Positions 8,281 to 14,777 of a stretch of DNA of 39,995 nucleotides are shown here, one piece after another. The DNA lies in the NCBI GenBank assembly GCA_964459985.1, contig CAYWOS010000018.1, forward strand, positions 1 to 39,995, written 5' to 3'. Origin of the DNA: CAYWOS01 sp964459985 (lineage in GTDB: Bacteria; Bacillota; Clostridia; Christensenellales; Aristaeellaceae). The position numbers and the translations under genes are program-made. How positions within the stretch are numbered: the first letter of the stretch is position 1; the number at the start of each line of letters is the position of its first letter. The notes under the pieces were generated by a model, which ran no database searches, was not told where the DNA came from, and saw only the letters and a program-made list of their open reading frames with translations.

Positions 8281-9375
8281 TCAGTCCGCGTACGGGATGA
8301 ACCCCTGCTTGCAGAAATACTCCGCCGCCAGCACCATGCCGCCCGCCGCGCCGCGCAGCGTGTTGTGCGAGAGGCACACGAAGCGGTAATCGAACAGCTT
8401 GTCGCCGCGCAGCCTGCCCACGCTGACGCCCATGCCGCGCTCGAACTCGCGGTCGAGCCGCGTCTGCGGGCGGTCGGGCGCGTCCATGTAGCGCACGAAC
8501 GGCTTGGGCGCGAGGGGCAGCGACAGCGCCTGCGGCAGCGTTTCATAGCCTGCCCACGCGGCGAGGATCTCTTCCTCCGAGGGCTTTTGCTCAAACGACA
8601 CGCTGACCGCCGCCATGTGGCCGTCGGTTACGGGCACGCGCAGGCACTGGGCGCTGATGACGGGCGTCTGCGCGTAGTCCACGGCGTCGCCCGCCGCGTT
8701 CAACGTTCCCCAGATCTTGAGCGGCTCCTGCTCGCTCTTTTCCTCCTCGCCCGGGATGAAGGGATTGACGTTGTCGATCATGTCGGGCCAGCTCTTGAAC
8801 GTCTTGCCCGCGCCGCTGATCGCCTGATAGGTGCATACCGACACCTTGGTCGGCTTAAATTTGAGCAGCGGCGTCAGCGCGGGAACGTAGCTCTGGATGG
8901 AGCAGTTGGGCTTGACGGCGATAAAGCCGGTTTTCGTGCCGAGGCGTTTGCGCTGCGCGAAAATCAGCCCGTCGTGCGAGGCGTTGATCTCCGGGATGAT
9001 CATCGGCACGTCGGAAAACATGCGGCAGGCGCTGTTGCAGCTCATGACCGGGCGCTCGGCGCGGGCGTAGCTTTCCTCCATTTCGCGCGTCAGCTTCTTG
9101 TCCATCGCCACGGCGCAAAACACGAAATCGCACAGCGCCGACACCCGTTTCGTATCGGCGGCGTCGAGCACGATCATGTCCCGCACGCCCTGCGGAATGT
9201 CCGTCGTCATCGCCCATCGCCCGGCGACGGCGTCCTCATAGCGCATACCGGCGCTGGACGGGCTGGCGGCGACCGCCGTGACCTCAAACCACGGGTGCCC
9301 GTCCATCAGCGTCAGCGCGCGCTGCCCCACCATGCCCGTCGCGCCGATCACGCCCACGCGATACTTCCTGTCCAT
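8281..9375 (-). CDS. asd: Aspartate-semialdehyde dehydrogenase
   Basis: Asd converts aspartyl phosphate to aspartate semialdehyde, the substrate of the next gene, dapA. The 364-residue product has the NADP-binding GATGMVG (11-17) and the catalytic cysteine Cys158 in KPNCSIQSY. The NCSI context and the length of about 360 fit the archaeal/fungal-like subfamily found in many Clostridia rather than the enterobacterial form. GGGAGGATG precedes the start. It lies 47 bp after the zinc-ribbon gene with no convincing promoter, so the lysine genes may be read through from 11436. No lysine riboswitch was seen upstream. Confidence 0.95.
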   Translation of the reverse strand: MDRKYRVGVIGATGMVGQRALTLMDGHPWFEVTAVAASPSSAGMRYEDAVAGRWAMTTDIPQGVRDMIVLDAADTKRVSALCDFVFCAVAMDKKLTREMEESYARAERPVMSCNSACRMFSDVPMIIPEINASHDGLIFAQRKRLGTKTGFIAVKPNCSIQSYVPALTPLLKFKPTKVSVCTYQAISGAGKTFKSWPDMIDNVNPFIPGEEEKSEQEPLKIWGTLNAAGDAVDYAQTPVISAQCLRVPVTDGHMAAVSVSFEQKPSEEEILAAWAGYETLPQALSLPLAPKPFVRYMDAPDRPQTRLDREFERGMGVSVGRLRGDKLFDYRFVCLSHNTLRGAAGGMVLAAEYFCKQGFIPYAD

Positions 9376-9422
9376 CCAATCATCCTCCCGTTATGCAAGA
9401 CTATGTGAAAAAAGAGAAAGCG

Positions 9423-10130
9423 TTAAAAATGCACGCGCCGGCGGAATTCCTCGCGCGCGGCGCGGTTGCCGTTGATCAGGAAAAACGCGCCGCACAGGAA
9501 CGCGCAGGGCGCGGCGGCATACGGCGACCAGACGAACCGGACGGCGTCGCCCCGCGACAGGCAGAGGATGATTTCGATCAGCAGGCACTGGACGGCGACG
9601 GCGAGAAACGCGGCGGCGGCGAGCGTCAGCTTGTTGAGCCTGCCCGCGCGGTACAGGATCAGCAGCGCCGTCGTCAGGACGAGCGCCAGCGCGAAGCAGG
9701 GCAGCGCGGCGGGGAAAAACCAGTCGCCCGAACCGCTCAGTCTTTCGACCATGAACAGGTAGGCGCTGATGGTCAGGAAATCGACGAAAAGGCTTTTGTA
9801 GGTGCGATAGCGCTTGGCGAGCATCGGCACGGCGCAGGCGATGAACAAAAGCGCCAGCGCCGCTGACGGATACACCGACCACGACAGCCCGACGGGCGAC
9901 GTGACCAGATCGACCAGCACGCACAGCGCCGCCGGCAAAAGCGTGAACAGCGAGGCGAGCGACAACAGGTATTTGACGCTGCGCTTGAGGTTCTGCTCCT
10001 CGGTGCGCGCGGGATAGGGCTTTTCCGCCGCGCGGTCCGGCTCGGCGGGATCGAATACCGCCGTGCCGCAAAGCGGGCATTTCTTCTCGGCGTCATGGAT
10101 CTTGACCCCGCAGTGAACGCAATATGCCAT
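9423..10130 (-). CDS. Zinc-ribbon integral membrane protein (DUF6320-like)
   Basis: The 235-residue product starts with a zinc ribbon whose ligands are Cys4, Cys7, Cys18 and Cys21 (AYCVHCG and KCPLCG). A basic linker follows, then about five or six hydrophobic segments from residue 50 to 225. I recall a family of this design, DUF6320, encoded next to alcohol-acetyltransferase-like proteins in Clostridia, and this gene is in that context: its ribosome-binding site (GGGGAGG) lies within the last codons of the acyltransferase gene, 2 bp away. The start ATG 10130 is set by that site and by the zinc-ribbon N-terminus. Function unknown; perhaps a membrane partner of the acyltransferase. Confidence 0.8.
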   Translation of the reverse strand: MAYCVHCGVKIHDAEKKCPLCGTAVFDPAEPDRAAEKPYPARTEEQNLKRSVKYLLSLASLFTLLPAALCVLVDLVTSPVGLSWSVYPSAALALLFIACAVPMLAKRYRTYKSLFVDFLTISAYLFMVERLSGSGDWFFPAALPCFALALVLTTALLILYRAGRLNKLTLAAAAFLAVAVQCLLIEIILCLSRGDAVRFVWSPYAAAPCAFLCGAFFLINGNRAAREEFRRRVHF

Positions 10131-10132
10131 GT

Positions 10133-11404
10133 TCAATCCTCCCCGTTGCTCTGCACGGCGACGGGCACGCCCCGCTCGACGAGGAAGCGCAGCACGTCGC
10201 GGATCAAATCGGTCTCGCGGATGTTTCTGGCAAAATTGAGCCTGAGTTCGTTGCCGTTGCTCATCATGGCGCAGACGGTCATGGGCAGCGTGGGCACGCC
10301 CAGCGTCACGTCCATGCGCCGCGCGTACCGCTCCATGCCGCCCGGCATGGTCACGCGCCCGAGGTTGGTCAGCGTGGTGGTGATCAGACGGTCGCCCGCC
10401 ATGCGGAACACGCCCGATATGAGCGGCCGCTTGATAAAGAGCGGCGCAAGGCGCATGAACAGGTTCTTTTCGTAGGCGACGTTGGTGGCGATGGTGGCGC
10501 ACAGGAATTTGACGTTGGACTGATACCGCATGAAGTCGCGCACGTCGCGCGCGATCTCCCCGAAGGTATATTGCCCAAGGCGCGGGTCGATTTCGGGATT
10601 GACGAAGGTGGAAAAATTTCGCAGCGTGCCCACGGGCAGGAACTGGCGCATGTTGATGGGCACCGATACGCGCAGCGGCCGCTTTTTCCGCCTGCCCGAC
10701 GCTTCCTGTTTCAGGTAGGCGCAGTACAAGAAGACGGCGGCGACATACTCGGTCAGCGAAACGCCCTCGGCCTTCGCCAGCGCCAGCATTTTGTCGCAGG
10801 GCATGTCGGCGGCGACGATATGGAGCGTGTGCGGGATTTCCCGCGTGCCGGGATAGTGGTAGGCGCGCGCCTCGCGCCGCGACACGCGGCACTTGGGCAG
10901 CGGGATTTTGCGGAAGGCGTCCTCCGTTTCCTCGGGGAGCGGCTTGTCGCTCGCGTCAAGCGCGCCGTTGTCGCACGAAATCTCGGCGCCGTCCAGACGC
11001 AGGTATTCCCGCATCAGCGTTTTCATGAAGCACAGCCCGCCCGTGCCGTCGGTCAGCGCGTGGAAGAACTCGACCGCCACGCGATCGCGGAAATACAGGA
11101 TGCGCATGAGATACCCGTCGTCCTCGGAAGCGAGAAAGCGCAGGCACGGATGCCCGTGATCCTCGCGCACGACGATATCCCGCTTGATTTCTTCCAGATA
11201 ATACCAAAACACGCCGCGCTTCATCCGCACCTTCAGCGAGGGAAAGCGCGGCATGACGAGATCGGCGGCGCGCTGCAGGCGCGCGGGATCGACGGGCGCG
11301 TTCAGATCGCAGGACACGCGGAAAACGCTGCTCCAGCGCGACGTCGCCACCGCCGGATACAATTTGCCCGCGTTGTCCAGTTTAAACCACTGTCCGCGCG
11401 CCAT
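10133..11404 (-). CDS. Condensation-domain-like acyltransferase
   Basis: The 423-residue protein resembles the alcohol acetyltransferase/condensation superfamily (CoA-dependent acyltransferase fold). The active-site motif HxxxDG is at FHALTDGTGG, with His115 and Asp119 and the Gly that follows, and a second conserved region near SVPINMRQFLP matches the bridge between the two lobes. The start at ATG 11404 has GGGAGGG just upstream. There is no signal peptide. It heads an operon with the zinc-ribbon membrane protein and has a promoter with an inverted repeat over it (11431-11459). The acyl donor and acceptor are unknown; lipid or glycolipid acylation would fit, but this is inference. Confidence 0.8.
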   Translation of the reverse strand: MARGQWFKLDNAGKLYPAVATSRWSSVFRVSCDLNAPVDPARLQRAADLVMPRFPSLKVRMKRGVFWYYLEEIKRDIVVREDHGHPCLRFLASEDDGYLMRILYFRDRVAVEFFHALTDGTGGLCFMKTLMREYLRLDGAEISCDNGALDASDKPLPEETEDAFRKIPLPKCRVSRREARAYHYPGTREIPHTLHIVAADMPCDKMLALAKAEGVSLTEYVAAVFLYCAYLKQEASGRRKKRPLRVSVPINMRQFLPVGTLRNFSTFVNPEIDPRLGQYTFGEIARDVRDFMRYQSNVKFLCATIATNVAYEKNLFMRLAPLFIKRPLISGVFRMAGDRLITTTLTNLGRVTMPGGMERYARRMDVTLGVPTLPMTVCAMMSNGNELRLNFARNIRETDLIRDVLRFLVERGVPVAVQSNGED

Positions 11405-11430
11405 ACGCCCTCCCTGACTGATGATGGGAC

Positions 11431-11459
11431 AGTATACCACGTTCGCGCGCGGTATACAA
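11431..11459 (-). promoter_or_regulatory. Promoter with overlapping inverted repeat
   Basis: On the minus strand TTGTAT (11459-11454), a 17-bp spacer and TATACT (11436-11431) form a promoter, with TGG just before the -10 giving an extended -10. An inverted repeat, GTATACC at 11432-11438 and GGTATAC at 11451-11457 with 12 nt between, covers the -10 and -35 boxes and is a likely operator. It precedes the acyltransferase gene by about 25 nt. Confidence 0.75.
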
Positions 11460-11522
11460 GCCGCGTTCCGTCCGCGGGAAACCGTTCCCGGCGGTATCAA
11501 CTGTATGAGGAAAACCCATACC

Positions 11523-11594
11523 CTTCATGTTGAAATGCTATAAAGAAAACCCCGCGGCCTTCACCTTGAAATGCTATAAAGAAAGACCCGCAGG
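11523..11594. repeat. Tandem 36-bp duplication
   Basis: Two adjacent copies of a 36-bp unit (11523-11558 and 11559-11594) share the 19-mer TTGAAATGCTATAAAGAAA exactly and differ at several flanking bases. The block lies between the acyltransferase promoter and the rpsU terminator. I see no ORF or hairpin in it. Confidence 0.85.
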
Positions 11595-11602
11595 AAACAA
11601 AA

Positions 11603-11627
11603 AACCGCCGTATTCGGGACGGCGGTT
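11603..11627 (-). terminator. rpsU rho-independent terminator
   Basis: On the minus strand AACCGCCGT (11627-11619), a 7-nt loop and ACGGCGGTT (11611-11603) form a 9-bp stem followed by TTTTGTTTCC. It lies 11 nt after the rpsU stop codon. Confidence 0.9.
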
Positions 11628-11637
11628 CATGCTGTGA

Positions 11638-11811
11638 TCAATACTTGCGCTTGCGGGCGGCCTCCGCCTTTTTCTTGCGCTTCACACTGGGCTTTTCATA
11701 ATGCTCGCGCTTGCGTACTTCCGCCAATACCCCGGCGCGCGCGCACTGACGCTTAAAGCGCTTCAGGGCGCTCTCCAGGGACTCGTTTTCTTTGACATGA
11801 ACCTCAGACAC
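11638..11811 (-). CDS. rpsU: 30S ribosomal protein bS21
   Basis: bS21 is a small basic protein of the 30S platform near the mRNA exit. The 57-residue product begins SEVHVKENESLESALKRFKR and ends in the basic tail KRKKKAEAARKRKY, as expected. The open frame runs far upstream, but GTG 11811 is the start because GGGAGGGAG lies just before it and the family N-terminus follows. It has its own promoter (11884-11912) and terminator (11603-11627), so it is a single-gene transcript. Confidence 0.96.
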   Translation of the reverse strand: MSEVHVKENESLESALKRFKRQCARAGVLAEVRKREHYEKPSVKRKKKAEAARKRKY

Positions 11812-11883
11812 TCGTTCTCCCTCCCTTCGCCTATCTCGCCTGCGACAATCGCCGTTTTCACGGCGGATGGCGACCGTATGTGC

Positions 11884-11912
11884 ATTATACAGCTTTTGAG
11901 AAAGCCCGTCAA
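11884..11912 (-). promoter_or_regulatory. rpsU promoter
   Basis: On the minus strand TTGACG (11912-11907) is followed after 17 bp by TATAAT (11889-11884), close to the sigma-A consensus. It would give a leader of about 65 nt to the GTG start of rpsU. The rest of 11913-12005 is A+T-rich and shows no terminator for the HIT gene. Confidence 0.85.
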
Positions 11913-12005
11913 CAGATTTTTGACTGCTCACGGGCGATGACATAACATTTTTACATCTCCAAATCGATCTGTCCAAATAGATTCCACATTCGACATTCGC
12001 GCGGC

Positions 12006-12347
12006 TCACGCCATTTCGTCGGTCATTTTCCGGCCGCCCAGCACGTGCAGATGCAGGTGCGGAACGGACTGGCAGGCGTCGAGGCCGCAGTTGGACACAA
12101 CGCGGTAGCTGGCAAGCCCCTCCAGCTCGGCGACCTTCTTCACGGCGCGCACAAGCCCGGCGAGCGCGTCGTCGGGCAGCGCCGCCGCCCCGGACAGATC
12201 CTCGACGTGCGTTTTCGACACGATCAGCACGTGCGAGGGCGCCTGCGGGTGAATATCGCGGAAAGCATAGCAATATTCGTCCTCATACACGCGCGCCGAG
12301 GGGATTTCCCCGCGAATGATGCGGCAAAACAGGCAATCGTCCCGCAT
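12006..12347 (-). CDS. HIT-family nucleotide hydrolase
   Basis: HIT (HINT-like) proteins hydrolyse purine nucleoside phosphoramidates or related nucleotides. The 113-residue product has the usual length, an N-terminal CLFCRIIRGEIPS with a possible zinc pair Cys5/Cys8, and the histidine triad His97-x-His99-x-His101 in HLHLHVLGG. It follows dnaN by 51 bp on the same strand. The physiological substrate is unknown. Confidence 0.93.
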   Translation of the reverse strand: MRDDCLFCRIIRGEIPSARVYEDEYCYAFRDIHPQAPSHVLIVSKTHVEDLSGAAALPDDALAGLVRAVKKVAELEGLASYRVVSNCGLDACQSVPHLHLHVLGGRKMTDEMA

Positions 12348-12398
12348 ACGGCTTTCCCTCCGTTGATGGATTGTGATGGATATGAAACGCGCGACGCG

Positions 12399-13520
12399 TT
12401 ACTTGCCGAAAACGCGCACGGGCAAAACGAGATAGGTGTACGCGCTGCCCTCGGGCGGCTTGACCATGCAGGGCGAAACGTTGGAATTGAAGCACATGAC
12501 GAGCGAATCGCCCGATATGTTGTGGATCAGATCGGTCAGATAGCGCGCGTTGAAGGCGATATCGAGCGCCGCGCCGGTCACGCTCATTTCGACGGTCTCG
12601 CGCGCCTCGCCCAGATCGGCGTTCGCCGTCATGATCATCGGCTCGTCCTGCGCGATCTTGAGATAGATCAGGTTGTTCTTGCCCTCGCGCGCGATCAGCG
12701 AGCAGCGGTCGACGGCGTCGCCGAACGCCTCGCGCATGATGTGGATTTCGGTCGTCCACGTCTGCGGCAGGATGCGGTTATAATCGATGAACTCGCCCGT
12801 GAGCAGCGTCGTGTACACGCGGAAGCGGCTGGTTTCGCACATCAGGTGCGAGCCGCTCATCACGAACACCGCCTTTTCGTCGTCGTCGGGCATCATTTTG
12901 CCGATTTCGCCGATCACGCGGCCGGGCACGATGCACTGGATCACGTCGGCGTCGCCGGGCAGCGCGTTGACCGCCTGAATGCGCTGCAGCGCCATGCGGA
13001 AGCCGTCCAGCCCGACCAGGAGCGTTTCGTCGCGGCGGCATTCCATGAGCACGCCCGTCAAAATCTTGCGGTCCTCGTCCGACGCCACGGCGAACATGAC
13101 GTGCGACACCGCTTCCTTGAACGTCTGACAGGGCAGCTCGATCCGCTTGTCGCCCGCCACGTCGGCGATATCGGGATAATCGTCCGCCTGAAGCGCCGTC
13201 ATGGTGGTGTTGGAGCCGGCGCTCTTGATCACGGCGCGACGGCGTTCGTCCACCCGCACTTCGACCTCGCCCGTGGGCTGGCGGCGGATGACCTCGGCGA
13301 ACAGCTTGGCGGGCAGCACGGTGCAGCCCTCCTCGGACACCGTGGCGGGAACGAGCGCCTTGACGCTCATATCGCCGTCAGTGCAGGTCAAAAGCAGCCC
13401 GCTTGCCTCCGTTTCAATCAGCACGCCGTCGTAAAGCGCCGAGGGCGCGTGCGCCGAAAGCGCGCGCGTCACCAGCCCGAGACCGGTGCTCATTTCGTCG
13501 GTGTTCACCCTGAAAATCAT
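12399..13520 (-). CDS. dnaN: DNA polymerase III beta subunit (sliding clamp)
   Basis: DnaN forms the ring clamp that tethers the replicative polymerase. The 373-residue protein has three repeated clamp domains; recognisable stretches are YLTDLIHNI, DGFRMALQR and the C-terminal YTYLVLPVR, the counterpart of the MPVR end seen in most clamps. GAGGAAGG precedes the start. In most Firmicutes dnaN directly follows dnaA; here the upstream side is instead an origin-like region and then the divergent ylmH gene. The unwinding element at 13588-13620 lies about 70-100 bp from its start codon. Confidence 0.96.
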   Translation of the reverse strand: MIFRVNTDEMSTGLGLVTRALSAHAPSALYDGVLIETEASGLLLTCTDGDMSVKALVPATVSEEGCTVLPAKLFAEVIRRQPTGEVEVRVDERRRAVIKSAGSNTTMTALQADDYPDIADVAGDKRIELPCQTFKEAVSHVMFAVASDEDRKILTGVLMECRRDETLLVGLDGFRMALQRIQAVNALPGDADVIQCIVPGRVIGEIGKMMPDDDEKAVFVMSGSHLMCETSRFRVYTTLLTGEFIDYNRILPQTWTTEIHIMREAFGDAVDRCSLIAREGKNNLIYLKIAQDEPMIMTANADLGEARETVEMSVTGAALDIAFNARYLTDLIHNISGDSLVMCFNSNVSPCMVKPPEGSAYTYLVLPVRVFGK

Positions 13521-13587
13521 AAGCCTTCCTCTTTTCGCGAAAGCGCCGTCGGCGCTCCATGATCGATGGTAGGGATATACGTACTTA

Positions 13588-13620
13588 TAGTAGTAGTAGG
13601 GACTGTTGATATGTTGATAA
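13588..13620. promoter_or_regulatory. DnaA-trio / basal unwinding element
   Basis: Four TAG triplets (13588-13599) are followed by GGAC and then two overlapping boxes, TGTTGATAT (13604-13612) and TGTTGATAA (13612-13620). Read toward dnaN the order is DnaA box, short G/C patch, TAC-type trios, then A+T-richer sequence (13572-13588). That is the layout and spacing of the B. subtilis basal unwinding system between dnaA and dnaN, where DnaA assembles on trios to open DNA. Confidence 0.75.
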
Positions 13621-13745
13621 CCGTGTCAAACCCTTGCGCCGCCTGCGTTTCCCCGCGGGATAACCCGTTGATAACTCGCCGCGCGCCGTTGATAAGTTTT
13701 CCGGCGCGTTCAGGCGGCGTCCGCGCGCGCCGTCCGCCGCCGTTT

Positions 13746-13774
13746 ATTGTCGCACATTTCCGGCAAAATTGCAA
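13746..13774 (-). promoter_or_regulatory. Possible dnaN promoter
   Basis: On the minus strand TTGCAA (13774-13769), 17 bp, then GACAAT (13751-13746). It would give a leader of about 220 nt passing through the unwinding element. The -10 is imperfect, so the assignment is moderate. Confidence 0.45.
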
Positions 13775-14019
13775 GCCATACCCTCCCGAAACGCGGCAAA
13801 ACCGTCGTGCGCGCCAAGGTTATCCACGTTATCCACAAACCGGTTATCAACCGCGCTGTGGATAACTTTTCCCTGTCGCGCGGGGATTCTATGACGGCGG
13901 CGGAAAAGTTATTCGCGCGTTATCCACAAAAAAACGCCGGTTATCCACAAAACGGCCGCCGCAGAATCATCTGATTCCGGGAGAAAAACCGCGCGCTTTC
14001 CTTTTGGCGGCGAATGCGA

Positions 14020-14025
14020 TACAAT
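14020..14025 (+). promoter_or_regulatory. Possible ylmH -10 element
   Basis: TACAAT lies 21 bp before the ylmH start codon, just upstream of the GGGAGG ribosome-binding site (14032-14037). No good -35 is visible at the expected distance, so this is weak. Confidence 0.35.
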
Positions 14026-14045
14026 AGGCGCGGGAGGGATGAAAC

Positions 14046-14777
14046 ATGGCGGAGGCCGCCGGGCGGTTTGACGACTTATGCGCGCGCGCGGCGCGCGGGA
14101 TGACGGTGTTCAGCCGGTTTCTGAACCTTCAGGAGCAGCGCGACGCGCTGATCGCGGTCAGGAAAGCGGGCGTCGCCGCGGCGTTTTACGGCGGGAGCGC
14201 CGACTGCGAGCGCAAAATGCTGGGCGCGGGCGAAACGGCGCCGGGTGAAACGGAGTTTCCCATCGCGTGCCTGCTGATCTCGCCGCGCGGCGCGCGCTTT
14301 GCGGGCGAAATGACGCACCGGGACGTTCTCGGCTCGCTGATGGCGCTGGGCGTCGGGCGCGAGGTGATCGGCGATATCGCCGCGCGCGAGGGGAGCGCGC
14401 ACGTTTTTTGCGAAAGCCGCATGGCGGATTTCCTGATCGGCGCGCTGGACAAAGTCGGCGGGACGTGCGTGTCGGTTTCGCTTTCCGCGCCGCCCGACGG
14501 CGCTTTGCGGCGCACGACGCGGACGCGCGTGCTTGCGCCCTCGCCGCGCGCCGACGCCGTGATCGCGCGGCTGTATCACGTAAGTCGCTCGGACGCGCAG
14601 GCGCTTTTCCGGCAGGGTCGGGTATTCCTCGACGACGCGCCCTGCGCGCGCCCCGACGCCGTGATCCGGGAAAATCAAGTGCTCTCGGCGCGCGGGTACG
14701 GGCGCGCGCGGTACGTGGGCGTCGACGGGCAATCGAAAAAGGGCGGGCTGTATCTTGTGTTCGAGGCGTACTCGTGA
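14046..14777 (+). CDS. ylmH: YlmH-type S4-domain RNA-binding protein
   Basis: YlmH is an S4-domain protein; in B. subtilis it has been tied to ribosome-associated quality control and lies by division genes. The 243-residue product has the family layout: an N-terminal alpha/beta region (FSRFLNLQEQRD; AAFYGGSADCERKM), a middle part with LISPRGARFAGEMTHRDVLGSLMALG, and a C-terminal S4 domain (about 170-240) with SRSDAQALFRQGRVFLD and ENQVLSARGYGRARY. GGGAGG precedes ATG 14046. Its last bases overlap the GTG start of the next gene as GTGA, so the two are translationally coupled. It is the first gene right of the candidate origin. Confidence 0.88.
   Translation: MAEAAGRFDDLCARAARGMTVFSRFLNLQEQRDALIAVRKAGVAAAFYGGSADCERKMLGAGETAPGETEFPIACLLISPRGARFAGEMTHRDVLGSLMALGVGREVIGDIAAREGSAHVFCESRMADFLIGALDKVGGTCVSVSLSAPPDGALRRTTRTRVLAPSPRADAVIARLYHVSRSDAQALFRQGRVFLDDAPCARPDAVIRENQVLSARGYGRARYVGVDGQSKKGGLYLVFEAYS

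Larger units (their letters stand above)
13561..13949. other. oriC: Candidate chromosomal replication origin (oriC)
   Basis: The 525-bp gap between dnaN and ylmH is non-coding and holds a DnaA-box array: perfect TTATCCACA at 13829-13837, 13920-13928 and 13941-13949 on the plus strand and 13857-13865 on the minus strand, a one-mismatch box at 13820-13828, and GTTGATAA motifs (TTATCAAC) at 13613-13620, 13667-13674 and 13688-13695, with another in reverse at 13844-13851. Gene direction switches here: minus to the left down to 2.9 kb, plus to the right to the window end with one exception, as expected for leading strands diverging from an origin. dnaA is not in the window. Confidence 0.85.

Noticed and set aside
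9376..9422. Lysine riboswitch or promoter before asd
   Set aside because: The gap is only 47 bp, too short for an L-box, and has no convincing -35/-10 pair.
9423..10892. Long 489-codon minus-strand frame
   Set aside because: Only the last 235 codons (from 10130) are real; the upstream part is the shadow of the acyltransferase gene in another frame.
11523..11594. CRISPR-like repeats (36-bp period)
   Set aside because: Two directly adjacent copies with no spacers, no cas genes nearby and imperfect flanks.
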